Source: Hoeflea_A sp965228435 (GTDB taxonomy: Bacteria > Pseudomonadota > Alphaproteobacteria > Rhizobiales > Rhizobiaceae). From it: a DNA stretch of 64,000 bases. Positions 1 through 7,671 of the stretch are shown here, piece by piece. The translations under genes were made by a program, and so were the position numbers. Location of the stretch: NCBI GenBank assembly GCA_965228435.1, contig OZ245818.1:7254001-7318000 (forward strand), given 5' to 3'. The notes below the pieces were generated by a model, which worked only from the letters and a program-made list of their open reading frames with translations, made no database searches and had not been told where the DNA came from. Every line of letters begins with the position of its first letter. Position 1 is the stretch's first letter.

Positions 1-819
1 CGAAACGATCACGAACTTCTTGAGATGTGGAAGGTTAGACCTGGCGTGCAGATAAGCCATTTCTCCCGGGGAATTGAGGATCAGCGCCGGGTCGCCGTAA
101 AATCCCCCGTCGGCGCCTTCTCCCGTCAGGACCACAGCCGGAAATATGGTGGGCACACTCGTAACCGCCGACAGCACCGATCTCTGGTAAAGGTTGGCCT
201 CTGTGGCGTCCCAGTTGCGAAACAGTTTGAGGCCGCCACTGGCTTGAGAATAGGTGGGAAACATGGCCGGGCGTAACAACTCGTTAAACCGGTTGTCCTG
301 GAAGATTTCCTTGGCAACCGCAATCCTGCCCTCGTTGCGAAGCGCCGGACCGAAGAAACCGAAGCCCGTCAGAATCCGGTGGTAGGTCGGCACATCAAGG
401 ATGCGTTTGGCAAAATCCGTGTAGACATCAATCGCTTCCTCGGCTGTGCTCGGCTTTCCCGTTTTTTCATTGGGATGCAGTAGCAACGTGGAGATGATCG
501 CGCCGGTGGAAGCCCCCGCGAAGAAGTCGAACAACTCGTAAACGGGCTTCCCGGATTGCTCTTCGAGGGCTTTGAGAACTTCCAAATCCGCAAGCCCGAA
601 TAGCGCTCCACCCTGTATGGAAAGGATGCGGATCGTGTCCGGTTCGTCGGTCTTCCATTCCAGCGGATCGCCAAAATCGGATCGCTCCGGCCAGCCGACT
701 ATCTCGGCCTGATAGTCAGCAACGCCGCGGCTATAGGTGTAGGCAGCGATGACATACAAAAAGAGCGCCGCCGAAAGACCCGCGAGCAACCACACGCACA
801 TCCGCAACAGTTTGCCCAT
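1..819 (-). CDS. Patatin-like phospholipase, membrane-anchored (partial, C-terminus off the left edge)
   Basis: The minus-strand frame is open from the start codon to the window edge, so the C-terminus is missing. An N-terminal hydrophobic segment (about residues 6-25) looks like a signal anchor. It is followed by an IQGGALFGL stretch (oxyanion region), the nucleophile elbow GASTG, and near the edge ADGGFYGDP, which supplies the catalytic Asp of the DG[GA] motif. These are the Ser-Asp dyad elements of patatin-family lipid acyl hydrolases. I chose ATG 819 because GGAG lies 6 nt upstream; ATG 834 would add five residues. The substrate is unknown; a membrane phospholipid facing the periplasm is an inference from the anchor. 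Confidence 0.85.
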   Translation of the reverse strand, partial: MGKLLRMCVWLLAGLSAALFLYVIAAYTYSRGVADYQAEIVGWPERSDFGDPLEWKTDEPDTIRILSIQGGALFGLADLEVLKALEEQSGKPVYELFDFFAGASTGAIISTLLLHPNEKTGKPSTAEEAIDVYTDFAKRILDVPTYHRILTGFGFFGPALRNEGRIAVAKEIFQDNRFNELLRPAMFPTYSQASGGLKLFRNWDATEANLYQRSVLSAVTSVPTIFPAVVLTGEGADGGFYGDPALILNSPGEMAYLHARSNLPHLKKFVIVS

Positions 820-834
820 CTGAAACTCCGCCAT

Positions 835-1237
835 TACCTTTCATCGATCGGCTGCTGCAAACTATAGCCATATCGCTGCGGCCGATCACTCAAAATCAAG
901 TCAGAGAAAACACTAGCGTCGAATGTGATTAAGCGATTGCAATGATGCGATGTCGTGGCGGATCAAAACTGCTGGCAGCCGGTTGCAGCCGGCATCCGAT
1001 GAGCGGCGAACACGTATCGGAGCGACAACCGTGACAGCTGCGATTCGGCTCGATGCCTTTCGGACCGCAGGAGGGAGACTGATGGGGCGCAACGCAAAAT
1101 CGACGCCGACGATCTATAACCTCGTCAACGCGATGTGAAGACCAATGGTGGGACCAGGCGAACCTGCGAGTATCGTACACGCTCGCATTTTCTGCTAGGA
1201 GCACCCCCAATCGAAAACCACATCCCAGTTGAGGACC
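835..1237. other. Intergenic region between divergent genes
   Basis: About 400 bases separate the patatin gene from the cNMP-binding gene. It must hold both promoters, but I see no clear -35/-10 pair, strong hairpin or conserved RNA. Short open frames here lack a ribosome binding site and resemble no family. Confidence 0.5.
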
Positions 1238-1690
1238 ATGACACAACAGCCTCTTTACGATCAGCTTACCGCATTCGACCTTTTCAGTGACCTAACACGC
1301 GAAGACGCGGCCAATGCCGCAGACTACTTTGTTCACCGATCCTATCGCGAAGGCGAGCACATCATAACGGCCGGCGGGGACGAAACCGATGTCTTCTTTC
1401 TGTTGTCCGGATCGGTTCGGGTCGTTACCTATTCGATCATCGGCAACGAGCTCGAACTGACCCGCTTCAAAGCACCAGGCTATTTTGGCGAACTGACGGC
1501 TCTTGACGACGACTATCCGCGGTCGGCCGAGGTCATTGCCTTGGAACCGAGCACATGCCTCGCGATGAAAGGCACCGATTTCCGCAAGTTCCTGCTGCAA
1601 AATCCTCCGGCACTTATGAAGGTAGCTCAGAGGCTGGCGAGGCAGGTGCGTGAATCCAACATCGCCGTGATCATGAACACGACGATATAG
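1238..1690 (+). CDS. Single-domain cyclic nucleotide-binding (Crp/Fnr-like) protein without HTH
   Basis: The 150-residue protein is one cNMP-binding beta-roll. The phosphate-binding cassette reads PGYFGELTALDDDYPRSAEV, keeping the Gly-Glu-Leu and the Pro-Arg-Ser-Ala that contact cyclic nucleotide phosphate in CRP. The frame ends about 25 residues after the roll, so there is no DNA-binding winged helix. It probably acts through a partner protein, but none is adjacent. ATG 1238 is preferred over TTG 1229; GAGG lies 3 nt upstream of the ATG, which is close. The gene reads away from the patatin gene. Confidence 0.8.
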   Translation: MTQQPLYDQLTAFDLFSDLTREDAANAADYFVHRSYREGEHIITAGGDETDVFFLLSGSVRVVTYSIIGNELELTRFKAPGYFGELTALDDDYPRSAEVIALEPSTCLAMKGTDFRKFLLQNPPALMKVAQRLARQVRESNIAVIMNTTI

Positions 1691-1846
1691 GTTTTCGTTG
1701 AGGCTGGCTGAGGGGTGCCGGCCTCTGCATGCGGCGGGCGCTCCAGGTTGGGCACTTGCCACACAGCTAAATCAGGCACGATTTTCATCAAAGAAAATTT
1801 GTATTACTATTTGAATTTATTACGTTTTTTTAAGGAGAACGCTTGC

Positions 1847-1954
1847 ATGCGTCTCCCGATTGTGATCTCTGTCGATCGGCCTCGTGGGCTCCTTCACCCC
1901 TACTATCTACGGAGACGCGAGCGCTGCCCCTACGGCAATCGGCCACTGCGATAA
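1847..1954 (+). CDS. Possible 35-residue leader ORF
   Basis: AAGGAG at 1832-1837 sits 9 nt before ATG 1847, just after an AT-rich stretch (about 1795-1831) that could hold a promoter. The ORF encodes a 35-residue Arg/Pro-rich peptide and ends TAA at 1954. It resembles no family I know. Its 3' end covers the 5' arm of a stem in the following leader, so its value may be regulatory translation rather than the peptide. It could be a chance ORF. Confidence 0.35.
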   Translation: MRLPIVISVDRPRGLLHPYYLRRRERCPYGNRPLR

Positions 1955-2047
1955 AGCCGCGGGGCACGGACCGGCGCCCCAACGGTTGCCAGGAAGGTGG
2001 CTGAGGCTCCGGTCCGTTGTTTCATCGAAGAGAGAAAGATTGAAACA
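1925..2047 (+). promoter_or_regulatory. Structured 5' leader with competing stems, family not recognised
   Basis: TGCCCC (1925-1930) pairs with GGGGCA (1961-1966), continued inside by CGGC/GCCG (1933-1936 with 1956-1959). GGGGC (1961-1965) can alternatively pair with GCCCC (1976-1980). ACGGACCGG (1966-1974) is perfectly complementary to CCGGTCCGT (2009-2017). TGTTTCA (2018-2024) pairs with TGAAACA (2041-2047). The start codon of the small membrane protein follows at 2083. I could not match it to cobalamin, Mn, Moco, fluoride, guanidine or glycine riboswitch consensus patterns. Confidence 0.4.
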
Positions 2048-2082
2048 CGATCGGACATGCGCGACCGACGGGAGGAAACGGC

Positions 2083-2313
2083 ATGAATGCGAATATCGAA
2101 CTGACCGCCACGATTTTCGACCTGACGATGGCAATCGTTTTCGGGCTCGCCATTTTGTGCTTTATGCTGCTGATGACTCCGGAAGACAGCCCGGACCTTG
2201 AGGAACTGCCACGCTACAAACGGCGAGTTTATCTGGTTGGATCGGCGGCGGCCGTTTCCGGAATAGCTCTGCTCCTGTTCCTGCGAAGCACATTGGCTCC
2301 CCTGACGGACTGA
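2083..2313 (+). CDS. Small two-helix membrane protein, unknown function
   Basis: The 76-residue protein has GGAGG at 2071-2075, 7 nt before its ATG, so it is very likely translated. It has one hydrophobic helix at about residues 10-32, a charged loop rich in Asp/Glu then Lys/Arg (residues 33-48), and a second helix at about 49-68. I do not recognise the family. The two-helix hairpin with a short charged loop suggests a small inner-membrane protein. The leader upstream suggests post-transcriptional control. Confidence 0.7.
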   Translation: MNANIELTATIFDLTMAIVFGLAILCFMLLMTPEDSPDLEELPRYKRRVYLVGSAAAVSGIALLLFLRSTLAPLTD

Positions 2314-2618
2314 TCCTGGAAAATAGGTAGGGCTGAAAACCTTTGGGCAGATCATAAGAAGCGGACGCCAAACAGCAGGACGCGAAGTCGCCGGCCATAA
2401 CGGCGAAGTACGCCCACGCTGTTGACGATGACATCAGGCCGGCAACGAACACCGCCGAAGACCGACGTCGTCAATCTGCGGCGCCATCAAAGAGATCTCG
2501 GAAGTCAAGGGCGGAACAACGCTAAAACATCCGTGGGACTTTTCGTGGGATTTATGGTTCCGAATCGGGCAACAGTCCATTCCGTTCCCATTTTCTTCTC
2601 ACGATCACAAAAAACCGC
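2314..2618. other. Intergenic region before tRNA-Pro
   Basis: About 300 bases with no convincing gene. Frames on both strands lack ribosome binding sites and family resemblance. No terminator with a T-run is visible after the small membrane protein gene. Confidence 0.45.
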
Positions 2619-2647
2619 TTGCGCTGAAACCGCTCTAAGACTAGAGA
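2619..2647 (+). promoter_or_regulatory. Candidate promoter of tRNA-Pro
   Basis: TTGCGC (2619-2624) and TAGAGA (2642-2647) are separated by 17 bases and lie about 21 bases before the mature tRNA. Spacing and position fit a housekeeping-sigma promoter; the match to consensus is moderate. Confidence 0.4.
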
Positions 2648-2668
2648 AATCAGGCCTTTTCGGCAGGT

Positions 2669-2745
<77 letters not shown>

Positions 2746-3062
2746 TTTTTCAAAGGGTCCATTCCGGTCACATCGGTATCCGGTTCGCGTCACGATGCGA
2801 CTGTCTTGGCCGCCGTGATCCCCTTAATCTGTCGTTTCCCAACATCATTCTTCCATGCCTCGCTGGCCGGTGGGTTGCGTTTTTTTCAACCGCTTGCGGG
2901 CAGATGTTGACGAAACATTAATCTCAAAATCAAGAAGGCGGGCTCCGAGCCCGCTGCACCATTCGGTTGTCATATTCATCGGACCACAATCTGGCTCGCC
3001 CAGCCAACCGACGCCTCTGTGTCGTTGGCGATCACTCGAACCGACAGATCGCGAGGGAGCCG
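2746..3062. other. Intergenic region after tRNA-Pro
   Basis: About 317 bases. A run of five T follows the tRNA without a strong preceding hairpin. The reading frame of the next gene is open upstream to about 2967, but that stretch has no start with a ribosome binding site and reads as non-coding. Confidence 0.45.
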
Positions 3063-4103
3063 ATGACCGCTTACGCCACCTTCAAGGAACTGATTACCGG
3101 CTATATCTACGAGTTCAATGATCCCTGGCCGCGATACTCCTTCGCGACCGGTTATGTTCCCAATGGAACCTTCATCATCCAGCCGGTGGACACGAGCAAG
3201 ACAGTGCTTGAGATCGGCGACAAGTTCACAGTCACGGCTTCAAATCCGGACAGTGGCATCCCGACCTCCACCTGGACATTCCACGGGCAAGCTCCGGATC
3301 CCCAGAACAACAAGGAGCCCGGCATTTGGGGCTTCAACGACGACGGCAGCATCACCAAATACCAGTATTTTTCAAATGGCAGCTGGATCAGTGGCGAAAC
3401 CATGCCCGATTGGGTCAACAACGTCACGCCCACCAACAGCTATACGCTGCCGCTCAGCGGAAATCCGCCGACCACCGTCACCACCGAGATCTGGTGGCAG
3501 CAACCCGAGTTCGATCTGGACACGCCTCCATTGCTCGATCCCACGGAATTTCGGGACGGGGAAGAACAAACAAGCGTCAACGGAGTTTTCGATCAATCCC
3601 TGTTGGACGGTGACGGCACGCGCGAATTCGGTTTCTCGATCCTGGATGCTGGATACGCCGCTTTCGACAACAGCCTTGGTATCTACGAGATCGACGGCAA
3701 CGGAAACATCGTCGATGTGCAGCTTCTCTTCGCAGATGTCAAAAACACCTACACGCCGCTGCTGACCCGCGAGGTTGAGGACGGCAACTCGCTGGGCTTC
3801 TTCATTCTTCAGGATGCCGCCGACTTCATCGGTGGCGTTGATCCGGAAGCCGAGCTCAGCTTCATTAACGCGGCAGGCAGAGCTGCCAATGTTGCCGATG
3901 GATCAGATCTGCATTTCGCGATCAACGGCGCCAGCGCTGGGTTGACCGCCTACCACAGCTACGACGCGGCGCTTAACGCCGATGGCGTTCAGCATGCCCG
4001 GTCCGGCGTCAACGACCTGGGGTATATCATCGGGTTCGAGGACCTGACCGGCGGTGGTGATCGCGACTTCGAAGACGTCGTTGTTATGGTGGAGATCCTA
4101 TGA
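3063..4103 (+). CDS. DUF4114 domain protein
   Basis: 346 residues with start ATG 3063 after GAGGGAG. The C-terminal half carries the DUF4114 pattern: a DGDGTREFGF stretch, DGNSLGFFILQ, and the closing signature IGFEDLTGGGDRDFEDVVV. This is an acidic, Asp/Gly-rich beta-sandwich family often found in secreted or surface proteins. The N-terminal half (residues 1 to about 150) is rich in Thr, Trp and Pro and is unrecognised. I see no signal peptide, no RTX nonapeptides and no PEP-CTERM tail, which is unusual for this family, so the export route is unclear. The Asp-rich closing motif suggests calcium binding, by inference. Confidence 0.75.
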   Translation: MTAYATFKELITGYIYEFNDPWPRYSFATGYVPNGTFIIQPVDTSKTVLEIGDKFTVTASNPDSGIPTSTWTFHGQAPDPQNNKEPGIWGFNDDGSITKYQYFSNGSWISGETMPDWVNNVTPTNSYTLPLSGNPPTTVTTEIWWQQPEFDLDTPPLLDPTEFRDGEEQTSVNGVFDQSLLDGDGTREFGFSILDAGYAAFDNSLGIYEIDGNGNIVDVQLLFADVKNTYTPLLTREVEDGNSLGFFILQDAADFIGGVDPEAELSFINAAGRAANVADGSDLHFAINGASAGLTAYHSYDAALNADGVQHARSGVNDLGYIIGFEDLTGGGDRDFEDVVVMVEIL

Positions 4104-4284
4104 TGCAGGGACGGAGCCGCTGTTCGCATAATGAAGGACGCTGCACCGGGAACCTGTCGGCATAAGCTCGCACGACCACGGTCTGCCTTCTTCCGCCTGC
4201 TTGTCGTCGATGACAAAGATCGGATAGGCTTGTGGATTGCGCTGTCGGGAGGACGACCAAGCGCAGTTCGGAAGGAGGCTCGCC

Positions 4285-4386
4285 ATGAAAAAGAGCACAC
4301 GCAAAGACCGCCGCCGGCACGCCGTTCGTGCCGCCAATGAGAAAAAGCGAAAAGCACGCAAAGCGAAAAAGGAAAAGGCCAGCTAG
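4285..4386 (+). CDS. 33-residue highly basic protein
   Basis: AAGGAGG at 4272-4278, the best Shine-Dalgarno site in this part of the window, lies 6 nt before ATG 4285. The peptide begins MKKSTRKDRRRH and ends KKEKAS. It has 17 Lys/Arg and 3 Asp/Glu in 33 residues and no hydrophobic segment. Nucleic-acid or ribosome binding is the natural guess from composition, but I recognise no family. It follows the DUF4114 gene by about 180 bases and could share its transcript. Confidence 0.6.
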   Translation: MKKSTRKDRRRHAVRAANEKKRKARKAKKEKAS

Positions 4387-4960
4387 CCTGGTAGCTGGTC
4401 GAGTACCGACGTTCACGGTCGATACGTCCACGATTCTGCATGGACAACGCAAAGCTGATTCAATTGTTGAAAGTCGATCGTGAATCGCAATCTGCCGGAA
4501 CGGCAGCCCGAGTCACGACGGGTATGTCGGCTGGCCAATCCTTGCCACAAATCAGCCGCAAACACTGGCGTGACCACATTCTATGGTTGCACTCCTGCAC
4601 CACCCTGGATCTGACCAAAAGCACTCATTGCAGGCCATATCGTTGATTTAATTCAGACCTTTTGGTCGGTTGCATCTGTAGCGGCAAGAGTCAAAAAATT
4701 CCCATATGCCGCTATTTTCTCTATGGTATTTTTTTTCAATACCCCCTATATTGAAGCCCTGTCCACTACCGGACGCACATGCCGGCCGATGGTTCACCAT
4801 CCCTGCGACCTCTGGTCACGACCATCGGCCGGTTTCGTGCTGCGCACTTCGGGAACGTGTCCCATAGGTTGATTCCCGGATCCAACCGGCGCGTCTGAAT
4901 TCTTGAAATTCCTCGGTTTTTCCAACGCACGATTGGCAATAGGCACCAGGACCGGGTGGA
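4387..4960. other. Intergenic region between convergent genes
   Basis: About 570 bases. It holds an AT-rich block (about 4685-4755, including an eight-T run) followed by the long inverted repeat at 4782-4832. A 68-codon frame at 4440-4646 has no ribosome binding site and is not called. A small RNA gene is possible but unproven. Confidence 0.4.
4782..4832. repeat. 12-bp perfect inverted repeat with 27-nt loop
   Basis: CCGGCCGATGGT (4782-4793) is exactly complementary to ACCATCGGCCGG (4821-4832). Inside the loop, ACCA and TGGT can extend the stem. Neither strand has a T-run after the stem, so it is not a standard intrinsic terminator. It could be an RNA hairpin or a REP-like element. Confidence 0.7.
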
Positions 4961-5473
4961 TCAGTCGGCATCACCGATCAGACGTTGCCACCATCCGACA
5001 TCATGCCACTTGCCAAACTTGAAACCGACTTCACGATAAACGCCGATCTGGTGAAACCCAACGGACTCATGCAGGCCCACACTCGCCGCATTCGGAAGCG
5101 CTATCCCGGCAAATGCCGCGTGGTATTTGCTGTCTTGGAGCTTTTTGATCAGATTCAGGTAGAGTGTCCGACCAATGCCGTTTCCACGAGACCCTGCTTC
5201 AACATAGGCCGAAACGTCTACAGACGTGCGATAGGCAGCGCGGCTCCTATGAGGACTGGCATAAGCGTAACCTGTTACTCGACCGGCTTGTTCAGCGACG
5301 AGGTAAGGATAGGAACGAGTGATCGTCGCGATGCGATTTGCCATTTCGTCAACCGAAGGAGGCTCGTCCTCGAACGAGATCGCGGTTTCGGATACGATCG
5401 GCGCATAGATCGCCTGGATCGCTCGCGCGTCTTCTTCGCGGACGGCACGTATGTGAACAGTATCGGAGCCCAT
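4961..5473 (-). CDS. GNAT N-acetyltransferase, phosphinothricin/methionine-sulfoximine type
   Basis: 170 residues, the full length of the Bar/Pat-like GNAT family. The acetyl-CoA pyrophosphate loop is SRGNGIG (R-x-x-G-x-G), followed by the helix RTLYLNLI. The C-terminal NAASVGLHESVGFHQIGVYREVGFK segment is split by the family's typical motif B residues, and the ending KWHDVGWWQ is characteristic of phosphinothricin-type enzymes. In non-producers these enzymes usually acetylate methionine sulfoximine, sulfone or similar amino acid analogues. It stands alone, convergent with the basic-peptide gene. Confidence 0.85.
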   Translation of the reverse strand: MGSDTVHIRAVREEDARAIQAIYAPIVSETAISFEDEPPSVDEMANRIATITRSYPYLVAEQAGRVTGYAYASPHRSRAAYRTSVDVSAYVEAGSRGNGIGRTLYLNLIKKLQDSKYHAAFAGIALPNAASVGLHESVGFHQIGVYREVGFKFGKWHDVGWWQRLIGDAD

Positions 5474-5514
5474 TGCGGAGTCACTCGGGAATCAGGTGAT
5501 GATAGGATAGACTA

Positions 5515-6198
5515 TCAATCAAGGGCTGACAGACCCATCGGAACCATCGGCGATCCGCTGGAATCGATAAAAACGGCCACATCCTCTGCGGTTTGCGGGA
5601 GCTTTCCGGAAACGACCCTGAAACCGAAGGAAAGCGTTGATCCGTCATATTCGGCAGTCAGCAATTCTAGGACAATCGGCTCGTCATCGATCTGACCTGG
5701 CGTGGTAACAGCAGCATTCGGCGGATCATTCTTGAAACTATCAGGAGAATCATCGCTCCAAAGAGCGGCAAATTCGTGATGCCGGAGATGGCCGGCACTG
5801 CGCTGCGGGCGATCGGTAAAATAGTAAGTCGATGGCGTCAGACCGGACAGCACCAGTCGATCGCCGTTGGTCGTTGCGTTCCGGGCTTGCTGGACGAAGA
5901 GATAGCGTGGAGATTCCGGCGGTGGAACCGGAACAAGAACCGTTTCATTTTCAGATTCTTTGCCGCGCAGCACGTCGCCCGTCCGCTCAATCCCCTTCCC
6001 GATTGCATCGCCGGTGTTTTCTGCGCCCTTGGCGATCGCCTCACCGGTTTTCTGGGCTCCTTTTTTGAGAGCGTTGCCGGCATCTTGAACCGCGTCCCCG
6101 AATTTTCCCAGTGTCGACTTCTGTGCGGACACGGTGACCGTTCCAGCCAGCACTGCCATAACCGCAACGCAAAACACCGTTTGATACCATCGGAACAT
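5515..6198 (-). CDS. Exported protein with 11-residue amphipathic repeats, unknown function
   Basis: 227 residues from ATG 6198, with AAAGGA upstream; the open frame continues further upstream but that part reads as non-coding. A signal peptide (hydrophobic residues 8-24, ending VSAQ) comes first. Residues 45-77 form three consecutive 11-mers, KKGAQKTGEAI, AKGAENTGDAI and GKGIERTGDVL, with a weaker fourth copy at 34-44. Such 11-mers resemble LEA/apolipoprotein helices. Residues 90 onward look like a beta-rich domain of unknown family. Probably periplasmic. Confidence 0.7.
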   Translation of the reverse strand: MFRWYQTVFCVAVMAVLAGTVTVSAQKSTLGKFGDAVQDAGNALKKGAQKTGEAIAKGAENTGDAIGKGIERTGDVLRGKESENETVLVPVPPPESPRYLFVQQARNATTNGDRLVLSGLTPSTYYFTDRPQRSAGHLRHHEFAALWSDDSPDSFKNDPPNAAVTTPGQIDDEPIVLELLTAEYDGSTLSFGFRVVSGKLPQTAEDVAVFIDSSGSPMVPMGLSALD

Positions 6199-6371
6199 GC
6201 TCAGTTTCCTTTGAAGATCCGCCGCACAATCGCGGTCGACTAAGACCATGATCCGGGCGATTTGATGATCGATCGTAATTGTGACCAAAAAACCACAGTG
6301 AAGCGGCTGTTGCGAGATACGGCCTCTGCCACGAGGGCGCATCGCCCGGTTTGCCTTATTTCGGACAGATT

Positions 6372-6386
6372 GTGCCGTAACGGCAC
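6372..6386. promoter_or_regulatory. 15-bp palindrome in a divergent promoter region
   Basis: GTGCCGT-A-ACGGCAC is a perfect palindrome with 7-bp arms, midway between the divergent starts at 6198 (minus) and 6483 (plus). The size and symmetry fit a dimeric repressor operator. No regulator gene is adjacent. Confidence 0.4.
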
Positions 6387-6482
6387 CCGTGTCGTTGGCC
6401 TGACACGAACATGGAGAGGCTGCGACCAAAACAAAAGACATGCGTTGCCGAATGACCGGCAACATGGGCGAGACAATCAAAC

Positions 6483-7061
6483 ATGATCCGAAACCTTACC
6501 TCCACATTGCTGGCTGCAGCGCTGCTGTTGTCAGGAAACCATTTCACCCTGTCGGCTGCGATGGCCAACTCCGCCGCGGCGGAACGTACGATGGTTGCGG
6601 CAAAATCCCATGTGAAATTTGAGCGCCTGCCGGGCTACAGCAAAGGTCAGACCAACATCGCCAACAAGATCGCCCGCAAGTTTGCGGCGGCCGGCTATGG
6701 CCGCGCCCAGCAAATTGCTGCGGTGTCAGTCGCGATTCGCGAATCCACCCTGAATCCGAAAGCCCACAACCGCGGCTGCAACTGCTATGGACTGTTCCAG
6801 ATGAACAGAAGCAATGGCCTCGGGCGAGGACACAGCACCGCCAATCTGACCAATCCGGACTACAACATCCGCCTGATCATCGGCGAGGCAAATCGCTTCA
6901 AGAGTTTCAGGAATGCCAAAACAGTCGATGCTGCGGTGAGTGCCTTTGTGCGTCATGTGACGCGACCGGCAAGAAAGTCCAGCGTGATCAATGCAACGAT
7001 CCGCACCGCGCGGATGGTAGAAAAGGCCGTGGCCAATCGCAGGCTCGCCGCTGCAGATTAA
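6483..7061 (+). CDS. Exported lysozyme-like (SLT-fold) protein
   Basis: 192 residues with a signal peptide (about residues 1-29). The lysozyme-like core has the catalytic-Glu region VAIRESTLNP, then CNCYGLFQMN, matching the E...GLxQ/M arrangement of transglycosylase SLT folds, and NLTNPDYNIRLII, which corresponds to the conserved Asn-rich segment. A closely spaced Cys pair (GCNCYG) could form a disulfide. The C-terminus is basic. The inferred role is cleavage of peptidoglycan in the periplasm. It is transcribed away from the 11-mer repeat protein. Confidence 0.7.
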   Translation: MIRNLTSTLLAAALLLSGNHFTLSAAMANSAAAERTMVAAKSHVKFERLPGYSKGQTNIANKIARKFAAAGYGRAQQIAAVSVAIRESTLNPKAHNRGCNCYGLFQMNRSNGLGRGHSTANLTNPDYNIRLIIGEANRFKSFRNAKTVDAAVSAFVRHVTRPARKSSVINATIRTARMVEKAVANRRLAAAD

Positions 7062-7206
7062 GGCGGCCGTCCACTTCGCAAGACACCCATAATTAAAATT
7101 TACCAACAATTGGAATTGATCGCTCCGGCGGTTCAAGACCCGCATCGCATGCGTTAGGCTTGCATCGGGTGCCTTGATATTGCGTGCGTGCTTGGAGCGC
7201 TGGCTC

Positions 7207-7662
7207 ATGCTGCGGTTGTTGGTGGACTTCCTGTCCGGGATCATTCGGGTGCTGGCGATCGCTTGTATCGCCGGCGGGGCTTTTGCCGGCTACATCAATG
7301 CGCCTTCGCTGGAGGTCGAGCCTTGGGCTGGCGCTTTAATCGGCTTCGCTGCCGGATTCCTTGCGGCATCCATCGGAGCCGGACTGATCGCCTGCGTCAT
7401 TCTCATCGAGAACCACCTTCGCATCCTCGCCGATGCCGAAGTGGCTTCCCGCAGGACGGCAGCGACGATTACCAAGGAAGAACCAAAGGTCGAACCGGAA
7501 GAAACGGACATCGAGCGAGCCGAGCGCATCGCCGCCTATACCCGCAAGTACCGCAGCGTCAACTACGATCCCGCCCGTGACCGGCGCATGCTTGCCGGCA
7601 GCAGGTCTTCCAACTCTGACGCGAAAGACGACCACGAACCTCCGACCACCGCACCCAACTGA
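7207..7662 (+). CDS. Two-helix membrane protein with charged cytoplasmic tail
   Basis: 151 residues from ATG 7207 (GGAG 9 nt upstream; TTG 7174 is an alternative). Hydrophobic segments lie at about residues 7-29 and 37-62, followed by a Glu-rich, probably helical tail (EEPKVEPEETDIERAERI) and a disordered end. I do not recognise the family. It ends 9 bases before the convergent dctM stop. Confidence 0.6.
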   Translation: MLRLLVDFLSGIIRVLAIACIAGGAFAGYINAPSLEVEPWAGALIGFAAGFLAASIGAGLIACVILIENHLRILADAEVASRRTAATITKEEPKVEPEETDIERAERIAAYTRKYRSVNYDPARDRRMLAGSRSSNSDAKDDHEPPTTAPN

Positions 7663-7671
7663 CTGACCGCA

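Noticed and set aside
1850..2082. Cobalamin, Mn (yybP), Moco or other known riboswitch before the 76-residue protein
   Set aside because: Pieces such as GCCACTG occur, but the ordered conserved boxes of these classes are absent.
4440..4646. 68-codon plus-strand frame
   Set aside because: No ribosome site, composition unlike neighbouring genes, no recognised family.
4782..4832. Bidirectional terminator for the convergent genes
   Set aside because: No T-run follows the stem in either direction and it lies 130 bases or more from either stop codon.
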